DNA from: Chara braunii
Taxonomy: Eukaryota > Streptophyta > Charophyceae > Charales > Characeae
Direction: 5' to 3'
DNA length: 31,362 nt
NCBI GenBank assembly: GCA_003427395.1
Contig: BFEA01000007.1
Coordinates: forward strand, 5,459,523 to 5,490,884
This document shows, in pieces, positions 1 to 7,859 of this stretch (its first letter is position 1; each line of letters starts with the position of its first letter). The position numbers and the translations under genes are program-made. Below the pieces are notes generated by a model, which made no database searches, was not told where the DNA came from, and saw only the letters and a program-made list of their open reading frames with translations.

Positions 1-1473
1 GGGGGTGAAACCCCTACCCCGGCTTGGGCCCCGGGGATCCCCGTGTGACAACCTTGTCTGGAACTGACAGTTGGCAAAGAAGTGACCCCCAGAGGATTGC
101 GATTTTGGGATTGGGTCAGGATCCCCAATTCCCAAGCAGCGCAGGGCTGATTGGAATAGCGCTGCACTGAGTTCTTAAACCACCAGTACCTGGCCCAGCT
201 ATCGGCCGCGGCGCTTCCCATATACGCGCCGCGCCATTTGGGCTTCGGCCTGCCGGACCGCATTGGCTAGAGGCCGCAGGCAAAACGAAAAAGAAAATTG
301 CGACGGCGGTTCGACAGGACTTGGCGCGCAGCGTGCTGGGAGGCTCGGATTCAATAGCTGAGCGAGGTACTGGTGGTTTAAGTTATTGGCATCTAGGAGT
401 CCAAATTCACTGAATCTGTCAGTGAGGGGTGAAGCGCCATAGGAGGGTCTACAGGATCACCAAGTTTCAGAGAATTCTGTACGTGGGAACACTTGGAACT
501 GTCAAGAGAAGAAACTGGCGAGATGGGTCTCAGGAGACAGCCATAGCGAGGGTTTCACTCATCCACTCCAGAGAAGTTCCTGAAGTAAGTGTGTTCCTTA
601 CTCTACTCTGTGTGGCGATTTTGGGGCTATTTTGACATTAGCGAAATTTGTTGTGTCAATCAGTAGACAGTTAAAAATCGAAATTCGGACTGTGAGACAG
701 CCATAGCCAATTTCCCCTACCTATCTTCTTTGACTTCTAATAAGCCTGTTTGACCCTCGCTCGGACTCAATTTTCACATGTGACTGCTTTACAGTGTTGT
801 GATTCATACTGTAGTGTGAACTGGATTGTTCACGGTCATACTGTCAGTGATAATGGAAATTTGAATTTTGCGCTGCCATAGCTGGAGCTTGGTCAGACTA
901 GGGTTGGTCATATCTTTGGTTTTGTCCGTCAAAATTCAGTTATGTCAGTCCCTGGTAAATCGCGATTCGGTATCTAGTCTGTGTCTGAAATCGCACTGTC
1001 AGATTTGATGTTCTGAGTCAGATACAGTGAATTATGTAATTCGCCATACCTTGGGTATGGCATACAGGGTCATCCAGTGGTGAAGTCGGTAGGGTAAGTC
1101 TAAAAATAGCACACTCAATAAATCATTGCATCTTGGTAATCTATAGCTGCCTGACAGTCACTAATAATCACTCTGTCTAATTACTATATATCAATCCAAT
1201 ATTGCATCCTGAAAGTTATTAATACAGGAGTGATGTGTCAGGGCAGTGAATGGAAAATCGTGAAATTGCTGAGTTGACTTGAAATTGACTCCTGACCCTC
1301 AAGCGGTCTGCAGAGACTGAGCACTTACCTGCTCATACTAACCAACTTCTTTCCTCAGTCAGGCGACAACAATTGGGCAAGTACTGAAGAGAAAACCCAA
1401 TTCCTGTTGACTTCCATTTTTGTTTCCTATTTTTATTTTATTTTATTTTTGTCTGCTTTGTGGGTATTTTCAA
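1..1473. other. Non-coding leader upstream of element 1 gag
   Basis: I find no convincing gene here. The stretch precedes a gag start at 1474 and is probably the LTR or 5' leader of that element, but I could not find LTR termini, an initiator-Met primer binding site, or a second copy of the sequence. The first 60 bases are G/C-rich with short self-complementary runs. The string gagacagccatagc occurs twice (about 532 and 691). The short open frame at 429-635 has no recognisable domain. Confidence 0.4.
174..382. repeat. 17-bp perfect inverted repeat, 174-190 / 366-382
   Basis: The left arm cttaaaccaccagtacc (174-190) is matched exactly by its reverse complement at 366-382. A 175-bp GC-rich spacer lies between them. 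The motif ttaaaccaccagtacct (175-191) also recurs exactly at 31248-31264, inside the decayed zinc-knuckle region of element 5 gag. The arms may therefore be retrotransposon fragments in opposite orientation. Confidence 0.8.
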
Positions 1474-2710
1474 ATGTTTGGCACTGAGAAGGGAGAAGCT
1501 TATGAGGTGAAGCCTCAACTTCCTCTCTCCCCTTTGGAGGCTGAACTGCGTGCTGAGGAGGAAAAACTCTAGAAACAGGCAGCAGCAGTTGTGGCTCTGA
1601 AGGAAGGGCTGAAGTGCAAGGACGAGGCTAACCAAAAGGAGAACAAAAGAAGAGAACTGGTGGCAGACATAGAGAAGATCAAAGTAAGTGGAACTTCCAG
1701 TCAGTACAGTAAGGACATGGCTGAATTCGTCCTTCTGCAGGATGATATTCACCGGTCAAACTTTAATAACTAGGATGCGAGGATCACCAACCTGGAGGAC
1801 CGTTTGTCGGACCATTCTAAAAAGTTGGACGACATCTCCTCCAAATTGGATCGCCTCTTCACTCATCTGGAGATTCCACCTACCCTGATCAATCCTCAAT
1901 CTCCGGGGATTCCTAAGGTGGGACCCCAGCAACCCCCACAATCTAGACCCACATCCGCAGTCTCTACACCCAAGTCAACAGCTGCTTCACAACCCTCAGG
2001 TCCATTTCATCAGCAGCTGCCCAAGCTGACCCCTCCACCCATGTTCTCTGGTGACAAACCAAAGGTGGATGTCTCAGACTGGGTCACTGCACAACGAACC
2101 TACCTAAGTGGGTTAAAATGTGATGAGGATGTGAAGTTGAGTGTCATCCTTGCTCGCTTGGAGAGGACTGCACGGAAATGGTGTACTTCCACTTCCAGCA
2201 AGCAAGGACTGGAAATGTCTAAGTGGGCACAAAGACTGGGGGTGTCTGTTTTTTTGCAGGCTCTGAATGACCAATTTGCAAACAAGGAGCAAGCCAGAAA
2301 GGCAGTGGACAAAATTGTCCACCTGGGCCAAAAAAAAGTGGGATGACTCCTTGTCCAAACTCTACTCAACCTTTGAGAGTCTAACATCGACTCCTGGGTT
2401 GGAGATGAGTGAGCAAGATCAGCTCATTCATTTCTTGAGAGCGGGGCCTAGAGAATACCAGCTTGTACTATTCTCTCAGGGCCATAAGGATTGGCGGTCC
2501 TTTGGCAGAGCAGCCCTGGATCTGGAGGTCAAACTCCATGTCCACGAAGCACCTTCTGAAGGAAGGAAGAGACCCTCCTCGAAGGGGCGCAAAAGGAGTA
2601 ACGGTGCTCTCTTTGCTGCAGCTTCAGGTTCAGAAGATGAAACAGCATCTAAGAGTGGGACCTCATCCTCTACTGCAGATCCTTTGTTCTTGCCCTGGCT
2701 GATGCTCTGA
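1474..2710 (+). pseudogene. Broken Ty3/gypsy-type Gag (element 1)
   Basis: Gag would form the cytoplasmic virus-like particle of an LTR retrotransposon. The frame can be followed from an ATG at 1474: a charged, coiled-coil-like N-terminus (KENKRRELVADIEKIK, then KKLDDISSKLDRL), a Pro/Ser-rich linker, then a retrotransposon-gag-like core (FSGDKPKVDVSDWV, LERTARKW). It is broken by in-frame TAG codons at 1570-1572 and 1771-1773. Near 2330, in a run of seven A residues, it changes frame, and it continues as KKWDDSLSKLYSTFESL and DWRSFGRAALDLEVKL. Both TAGs sit where CAG (Gln) would fit. No zinc knuckle, protease or RT follows, so the copy is a fragment. The family assignment rests on the core motif and general layout; it is not confirmed by a search. 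Confidence 0.7.
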
Positions 2711-2777
2711 TGGGGTTAACAAAGGGTAAGCCCCCGACCTAGAGATTATCAACCTCTGCCTGTATCATTTGCTTGTA

Positions 2778-2779
<2 letters not shown>

Positions 2780-2866
<87 letters not shown>
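2780..2866. repeat. (CT)n microsatellite, about 43 units
   Basis: Uninterrupted CT dinucleotides. The open frames across it (Ser-Leu on +, Arg-Glu on -) are products of the repeat and are not genes. Confidence 0.97.
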
Positions 2867-2869
<3 letters not shown>

Positions 2870-2881
2870 TTTGAAGAACAT

Positions 2882-2908
2882 GAAGAAGAAGAAGAAGAAG
2901 AAGAAGAA
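2882..2908. repeat. (GAA)n microsatellite
   Basis: About nine GAA units, 15 bases after the CT repeat. Confidence 0.9.
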
Positions 2909-3053
2909 CAAGAGAGGGAAACTGACGAAGAAGAAGATGCCGCCTACCTTGGTGCCTCACCTGCAGGTGCTAACGCCGAACTGGCCATCATTCTGTGTCG
3001 TCGTGGGCAGTTCGAGCGTGCACGGGGAGTCCCAGCTATGACGCCAGGTAAGT

Positions 3054-3185
3054 CCCCTTCGTCGCAGGAATGGCCTCTGGCCCTTTGCCTTCCGGTGTCG
3101 AGCCTCCAACTCAGTTGCGCCCCTTCGTCGCAGGAATGGCCTCCGGCCCTTTGCCTTCCGGTGTCGAGCCTCCAACTCAGTAGCG
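3054..3185. repeat. 66-bp tandem duplication (two units)
   Basis: The unit 3054-3119 is repeated at 3120-3185, starting ccccttcgtcgcaggaatgg. I see two base differences (a T/C and a T/A). The 66-bp period is 22 codons, so the duplication keeps frame in the surrounding open frame. Confidence 0.93.
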
Positions 3186-3265
3186 CAACGCTCAACCAGC
3201 AGCGTATCGCTCAAGAAGTGAGCTACTCAACTGTCCGTACCCAGCCTCAGCCCAACTATATGTAG

Positions 3266-3862
3266 CGTTGTCGGGACAGAAACGCATGTGAGGGTTTCTG
3301 CCCGAGTTTTTCAAGGTCAGACACTGTCCGACTTTTGTCGTTGAGGAATATGATGAGACTGACGTTGCCAAAGTTTATTCAGGCCAACCTTATAACTGAA
3401 AGACTTAAAGCCTGACGTTGTCGACGTAAGACGTCGCTGACATGTGACGTCTTCGACGTCCGTTCGAGACAACGGGGGTTGGCGGTATGCACTGTCGTCC
3501 GCAGTTCTCGACGAAGCCGCAGTAGTGTGCGGGCATGGAAAAACTAAAGTTAGACCTAGTCTCCCTAAAATAATGTCGGGCGGCTGTTAAGCCGCGCGAT
3601 TCAGGGCCTAAGTGAGCTAAAAAGAGGTGTGCGCCGGGTATAAAGCCGCGACGCAGGGGGAATAGGAAGGAGAGTTTAACTCTAGGGCCCCGGGGCTTGA
3701 CGCCGAGCCAGGGGGTTGATAGGCCGATGCCAAGGTCACATGGCCAACTGAGCGTGCAGGACCGTGAGTTGGCAGGGCCGGCAGGGCCACAGACAGACAG
3801 GCAGGCAGGGTTGGCAAGGCCATAGGCAGGCGGGGCCTGCACAGCCCCGATGCGATGAATAA
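3266..3862. other. Spacer without recognisable gene
   Basis: No protein or RNA gene is recognised. There is a hairpin at 3428-3453 (aagacgtc / gacgtctt, 10-base loop) inside a cluster of gacgtc motifs. A cagg/ggca-rich patch lies at 3770-3840. The minus-strand open frames here have no familiar domain. Confidence 0.5.
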
Positions 3863-3930
3863 CTACTGGGCAAGCTCTTCTTATAGAAGAGATGCTCCTA
3901 CCTATACCGTGGTAGGAGCTAGCCCAGTAG
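3863..3930 (+). other. Three-stem (cloverleaf-like) inverted-repeat cluster
   Basis: Three perfect stems nest as a three-way junction. The outer stem is ctactgggc (3863-3871) with gcccagtag (3922-3930). Hairpin 1 is ctcttct/agaagag (3875-3881 / 3885-3891, loop tat). Hairpin 2 is gctcctacc/ggtaggagc (3894-3902 / 3911-3919). The right side overlaps the A box of the tRNA-like sequence that follows. An alternative reading is an inverted copy of 3911-3930 with a short insertion, because 3863-3877 matches the reverse complement of 3916-3930 at 14 of 15 bases. Confidence 0.6.
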
Positions 3931-4139
3931 GTTCGAGTATAGGAGTGTCACCCGGCGAATACCGGGATCGAATCTGAGAAGGAACATCCTACCGGGTTAG
4001 CTCCTTTTGGAGCAGCCCAAGGCAGCTGGGCGCGGCCGATCTCGGCCGCACGGCTGAGATCTGCCGCGTGCACATCGAAGTGGCCCCTGCGCGAGGAAGA
4101 CACGCATAAATCGGGAAGTGGTCTATTTTTTTTCTTTTT
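3913..4139 (+). mobile_element. Possible tRNA-derived SINE with pol III A and B boxes
   Basis: TAGCCCAGTAGG at 3920-3931 fits the tRNA A-box consensus TRGCNNAGYNGG at every position, and GATCGAATC at 3966-3974 fits the B-box consensus GWTCRANNC. Counting the A-box T as tRNA position 8, the T-loop begins 47 bases later, against 46 in a canonical tRNA, so the spacing is right. The acceptor stem does not close and the T-stem pairs poorly, so this is not a working tRNA. The GC-rich body ends in a T-rich tract from about 4125, as in T-tailed plant SINEs. The tail is disturbed by a duplication around an N. Calling it a SINE is inference: I see no second copy or target site duplication. Confidence 0.4.
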
Positions 4140-4233
4140 TTTAACAAAAAAAAAAAAGAAAAANGCACATCGAAGTGGCCCCTGCGCGAGGAAGACACGC
4201 ATAAATCGGGAAGTGGTCTATTTTTTTTCTTTT

Positions 4234-4236
<3 letters not shown>
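4070..4236. repeat. 95-bp-spaced direct repeat around a single N (likely assembly artefact)
   Basis: About 70 bases starting gcacatcgaagtggcccctg at 4070 are repeated identically from 4165, directly after the only N of this stretch (4164). Both copies end in T-runs followed by A-runs. A duplication abutting a one-base gap next to long homopolymers is what an unmerged contig overlap looks like. Confidence 0.85.
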
Positions 4237-4294
<58 letters not shown>

Positions 4295-4300
4295 AAAAGA
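4237..4300. repeat. Poly-A tract
   Basis: Some 60 bases of nearly pure A with a few G, following a T-run. Its length is unreliable, given the assembly join just upstream. Confidence 0.9.
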
Positions 4301-4307
4301 AGGGGGA

Positions 4308-4426
4308 GCGCCAGCTGGCGCATTTCTAAATGGTTGGGGACTTAAAGCCCTCAAAGATGTGACAGGCGCCCGTTCTAACGGGCAGCCGTGTTCTACTTAG
4401 GGTACAACGCCCGAAAAAAACGGGCG
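4308..4426. repeat. Hairpin cluster, first part of the inverted-repeat array
   Basis: Four separate self-complementary units lie in 119 bp: gcgccagctggcgc (4308-4321, a perfect 14-bp palindrome), catttctaaatg (4321-4332), gcccgtt/aacgggc with a 2-base loop (4368-4383), and cgcccg/cgggcg around seven A (4408-4426). Upstream, 4032-4049 is another: gcggccga/tcggccgc with a 2-base loop. The stem sequences are largely unrelated to one another. Confidence 0.8.
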
Positions 4427-4753
4427 ACGCTGGGCCTTGCTGCACTACCCTCGACAAGCACAAAAGACAAAAATCATGGCTGTGTATCTTTCCATATTCT
4501 AGTGAAAGATTCACTCTCGTTTGACACGTTTCGAGAATGGTGCAGCGACGCCCCGTGCCCTGCAAGACGAGGTAAGTTCATTTCTGTCGTTTTCTGTTTT
4601 TTTTTCTTCTTTTTCTCTCTTCCTAGATTTTACATAGACTTCTTTTAAATTTTTGTTTTACTTAGATTTCTTTTAGATTTTGTCTTATTCTTCTTTTTAG
4701 ATCTCAGTTAGATTTTTCTTTTCTTTCTCTTTCTTAAAATTTTTAGTGCCAGA
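4427..4753. other. Spacer with T-rich tract
   Basis: No gene seen. From about 4585 to 4745 the + strand is dominated by T with scattered C, A and G (repeated ttttagatttt-type strings). A consensus splice-donor-like aggtaagt occurs at 4569, but there is no open exon next to it. Confidence 0.5.
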
Positions 4754-4782
4754 GCACCCGTTCGTCTCAGACGAACGGGTGC
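4754..4782. repeat. Near-perfect 29-bp palindrome flanked by 8-bp direct repeats
   Basis: gcacccgttcgtct (4754-4767) and agacgaacgggtgc (4769-4782) are exact reverse complements separated by one C. The 8-mer gtgccaga lies immediately before the palindrome (4746-4753) and again four bases after it (4787-4794). This could be a tiny hairpin insertion with a target duplication, or chance. Confidence 0.85.
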
Positions 4783-4801
4783 GACTGTGCCAGACTGTTT
4801 C

Positions 4802-4906
4802 GTCGGACTCTCACCGACTCATCAGGAGGCTGAGCCTCGACAGTGGGCCAGCCGAATGAATCAGCCGCAGAAACGCGGCGGTATGCAGGCATGTCGGGGG
4901 GGGGTT

Positions 4907-4963
<57 letters not shown>

Positions 4964-5043
4964 AAAGCCTACTTACCTGCGCCCGTTGGCTGAGCAACGG
5001 GCTGCAGGTCGCCGCCTGCACCTGGCGCTGTAGGCGTCCAGGT
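4802..5043. repeat. Hairpin cluster around an AG microsatellite
   Basis: Successive stems: gtcgg/ccgac (4802-4818), gaggct/agcctc with a 1-base loop (4826-4838), gccgc/gcggc (4864-4879), then after the AG run gcccgttg/caacgggc (4981-5002), tgcagg/cctgca (5003-5020) and acctgg/ccaggt with further inner pairing (5020-5043). The last three abut end to end. Confidence 0.75.
4911..4958. repeat. (AG)n microsatellite, about 24 units
   Basis: Pure AG repeat. Arg-Glu and Ser-Leu open frames across it are artefacts. Confidence 0.96.
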
Positions 5044-5063
5044 ACGGGCGCGCGGGGGCAATA

Positions 5064-5096
<33 letters not shown>

Positions 5097-5134
5097 ACGA
5101 CTCTGTGAAATGACTTTGAAGGGGGGGGAAGTGC

Positions 5135-5755
5135 TCGTTCGGTTTCGAACGACAAGCCCCTGCCTTAGAGAAAAAAAAAAAAAAAAGGGGGGGAGAGAAA
5201 AAGAGAAAAAGACACGAAGAAGAAGAGGAGGTTGGGAAAAAAAAAAAAAGGGGGGCCGCGGATTTGGCCGCGGCCTCTGTCCAGATGCAAGGTCCAGAAG
5301 CATCTGGACCTTGATAGGGCAGCAGACTGTTGGTTTCTACAGTCTGCTCAGAAATGGTTGAGTACAGCCATTTCTGTGGTGCGTCTGGCCGCGGGTGACG
5401 GCCAGATGCATTCTCAGAGGCTTGAACTTGGTTCCCCTATGGGAACATCGAGTTTTGCAGCCCTTGATCGCGTTCAAGATCAAGGGCCAGGCCTCATTCC
5501 GAGTTCTGGCTGTGGGCAAAGCATCTGCCCACATGCTCTCGGCTGGCTATTAAAGCCAGCATTCCACCCAGCAGCCTCACAAGTTGTGGCAGTGTTGCTG
5601 AGGCATTCACTTGAGTGAATGCTGGCTGGCTGCTGCTGTGGGGCGGTGCTGTTGGTGGAGGGTCTGCAGTGGGTGAGGAGAGAGTTGAGGAGGAAACTGC
5701 TGAGGGGGAGGGTCATAGCTATGAAGCACAGCCATAGCCACCATCTCAGTGGTGG
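5135..5755. repeat. Dense array of distinct perfect hairpins
   Basis: Stems (left/right): 5135-5141/5146-5152; 5254-5261/5268-5275; 5279-5288/5300-5309, overlapping 5288-5298/5303-5313 (11 bp); 5321-5330/5339-5348 (10 bp); 5349-5357/5368-5376 (9 bp); 5380-5391/5399-5410 (11 of 12 pairs, the mismatch being G-T); 5431-5436/5441-5446, extended by 5425-5430/5449-5454; 5460-5469/5478-5487 (10 bp); 5511-5518/5526-5533; 5542-5548/5554-5560; 5603-5611/5614-5622 (9 bp, 2-base loop); and 5738-5743/5750-5755. A longer-range stem, 5569-5576/5628-5635, encloses the 5603 hairpin. The palindrome catagctatg lies at 5714-5723. Nearly every segment of 5254-5622 is in a stem. Stem sequences mostly differ, so this is not a repeat family. 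Confidence 0.85.
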
Positions 5756-5857
5756 AAGGGAAATGCTGCACGGTCTGCGCGGCGACTGGAGTTCTGAAGT
5801 ATAGGGGAGGTGCTGTTCATTCAGCGCGGCGACGACAGCGGGTTTATCTACGGTAGT

Positions 5858-6058
5858 GCGGAAGCGCTGCCGAAATTTTGCGGCGGCGGCTATGCTTTTT
5901 CGGCGTTGACGCGGAAGCGCTGCCGAAATTTTGTGGCGGCGGCTATGCTTTTTCGGCGGTGACGCGGAAGCGCTGCCGAAATTTTGCGGCGGCAGCTGGG
6001 TTTTTCAGCGGTGGCGCGGAAGCGTTGCCGAAATTTTGCGGCAGTAGCGGTGTTCCTT
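5858..6058. repeat. 53-bp tandem repeat, about four units
   Basis: Units start with gcggaagcg at 5858, 5911, 5964 and 6016 and share gccgaaattttg followed by a GC-rich part. Spacings are 53, 53 and 52, so the repeat does not keep a codon frame. The open frame across it (5878-6303) is therefore unlikely to be a protein. Confidence 0.9.
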
Positions 6059-7859
6059 CTAGTGGTGGTGTGAATGTGCTGTCCAGTTTTCACGGCACCA
6101 ACGACAATTTTGAGAAGTGTCGTCAAGAGGGGGTGTATTTTGAGGCGGTGTTGACATTGTGTTGTCCACATATTACAGCGGCGACGCCTCGACACAGTGG
6201 TGGCGTGGTGGTACGGGTAGCCAGTGGTGACAGCGCTGAGGCACTGAGGGGATTGCGTGTCAGTGGGCGATCCTTGAGGGAGTGGTGTGGATCACTTTTC
6301 TGACAGTCTACTGCGGCGATCTTCTCAGTTGGAGTGTGGTTTATACGGCTTTCTTGAGTGGGCCGTTTGCTATCTTTGGTTCAGCTTCACTCAAGGTCAG
6401 TTGTTTGACTCAGACCCCTTCACACCTGTGTGAACCCACACTTGCTTGACCCTGTTCTTTGAATGTTCACTCGAAAGGTAGGGGAAGTTGTGTTTGTTTG
6501 CACGTGTGACTGAAAGTCTGACATGAGTTTGGGATTGCATTGTTTTCTCTTGAACTTGTCGTTTGATCTCATGTGCAGGTAGGTAGAAGGGTGCTCGAAA
6601 AGCGAAGGTGTAATCATGTTAACGAAAGTGAATGGAAGGATGGTTGTCTTCTATTTTTTGCTAGCATGTGTGTTGAAGGGAAGGACAACAAGTTGACGAC
6701 GAAAAAAGACCTTGGTCACACGAAGAAGACGAAATCAAATGGACGTAGCCTTTCCCTAAGGCTACCCATTCCTTCCCGAATGACCCTCTTTGTCTATGCC
6801 CTTCCATCTGAATGTTTTTCTTCCGTGTGACCTCCTTCTTCGCCTAGGTTTGCTCTTGACGCCAGGCGATAAGGGCTGACCGTTTGCTGTGGTAAGTGCA
6901 TTTCCTTTCCCTATGAGGCATCTGAGGCGGGGGTTCGTTGCCTCAGGGGCCGACCCTGTTAACGTCTCGGAGTGGACCGCTTAGGCGGGGGGGTACCATG
7001 CTGTCGTGGTGGAGCCAGCCCGACTTCTGAGATCCGAGGTTCGCTCGGGCGAGGACAAGGGGTACCCCAGACCACCTCCTAGGGGTTGGACGTGTGTTAG
7101 TCATGGAAGGCGTTAAGTTCTTGGCAGCTCACGTTACGAAGAACCGTTATAGTTCACCCTTCTAGTGGCCGTCTTAGGAGCCACAGACGAATGGAAACTG
7201 GTGCCATAAGAAGCCCAGTTCGTGCTCTCACTAGCTATGGACGGAGTGCATGTAGGCACTACCTTCGCGGCTAGGGCTGCATCATAAGAAGTGCAAGCCC
7301 AGGGTAATTAGACTAGTTGATAGGAAGATGTGTCTAGAGCACTGCTTTGAAAGTCAAGATGTCGAAGGCGGGTACATCATCTGTGGAACAGAAGAGTAAT
7401 TATTGCCCGGGGAGGACAAAGCGACCAACAAAATTTGAAAATGAATCCTTGACCTCAATGGGGCACCCAGCGTTCGGTCGTTCAAGTCGAGTACTGACTC
7501 GTATAGTGGTAGCCGGACTACTTGCAAATGACATTCACACCAAAGTTGGAAAGGTACTGATGTCATCACGAGAACAGTGTCATCCTAACTCTACTTGAGG
7601 GTTGGGATGTCCGCATTTCCTTGCTTGCAGTCAGCATGCGGTGGAATGAAAGAACTCGGCAACGCATCTCATCGAGTCGAAAAAGTCGTGACAATCCAAC
7701 CGTCTGACAAGTAGAGTGTAGATNCTTTAGTCNGATGTCNTTTGAGNTTCGCATCGTGTATAAGTCATGCTTTGTCCTTTTGTTGATAAGTGAGGTCCGA
7801 AGGCGAGTCAACTCATGTGTCTCGTCGTTGGATGAAAGTCAAATCAACCCTTGTCAAAT
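6059..7859. other. Spacer without recognisable gene
   Basis: No domain or RNA gene recognised. Open frames are under 100 codons and of unlikely composition. A 7-bp-stem hairpin lies at 6922-6946 (ctgaggc/gcctcag). Confidence 0.5.
7724..7747. other. Cluster of ambiguous bases
   Basis: Single N at 7724, 7733, 7740 and 7747. This marks a low-quality consensus patch; no reading should be made across it. Confidence 0.95.

Larger units (their letters stand above)
2867..3265 (+). pseudogene. Possible acidic tail of element 1 gag, open frame after the CT repeat
   Basis: In the same frame as the second half of the upstream gag, a stretch without stops runs from the CT repeat to 3265. It starts with a Glu-rich run encoded by GAA repeats (2882-2908), continues as AAYLGASPAGANAELAI and LCRRGQFERARGVPAM, and then enters a 66-bp tandem duplication. 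Acidic low-complexity tails occur in some gypsy Gag proteins, so this may be the continuation of element 1 after stops at 2708-2710 (TGA) and 2717-2719 (TAA). I recognise no domain. It could equally be non-coding repeat sequence that happens to be open. Confidence 0.3.

Noticed and set aside
2739-3041. Ser-Leu, Arg-Glu and Lys-rich open frames over the CT/GAA repeats
   Set aside because: They are translations of microsatellites and appear in several frames and on both strands.
3462-3470. Second B-box-like GTTCGAGAC
   Set aside because: No A box at tRNA spacing upstream; a short consensus like this is expected by chance.
4408-4426. Bacterial-type intrinsic terminator (GC stem)
   Set aside because: The loop is an A-run and no U-run follows the stem. 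The surrounding sequence is not prokaryotic.
5858-6058. CRISPR-like array
   Set aside because: Units are contiguous without distinct spacers, the array is short, and the context is a eukaryotic transposon landscape.
5878-6303. 141-codon open frame over the 53-bp repeats
   Set aside because: The repeat period is not a multiple of three, composition is GC-skewed, and no domain is visible.
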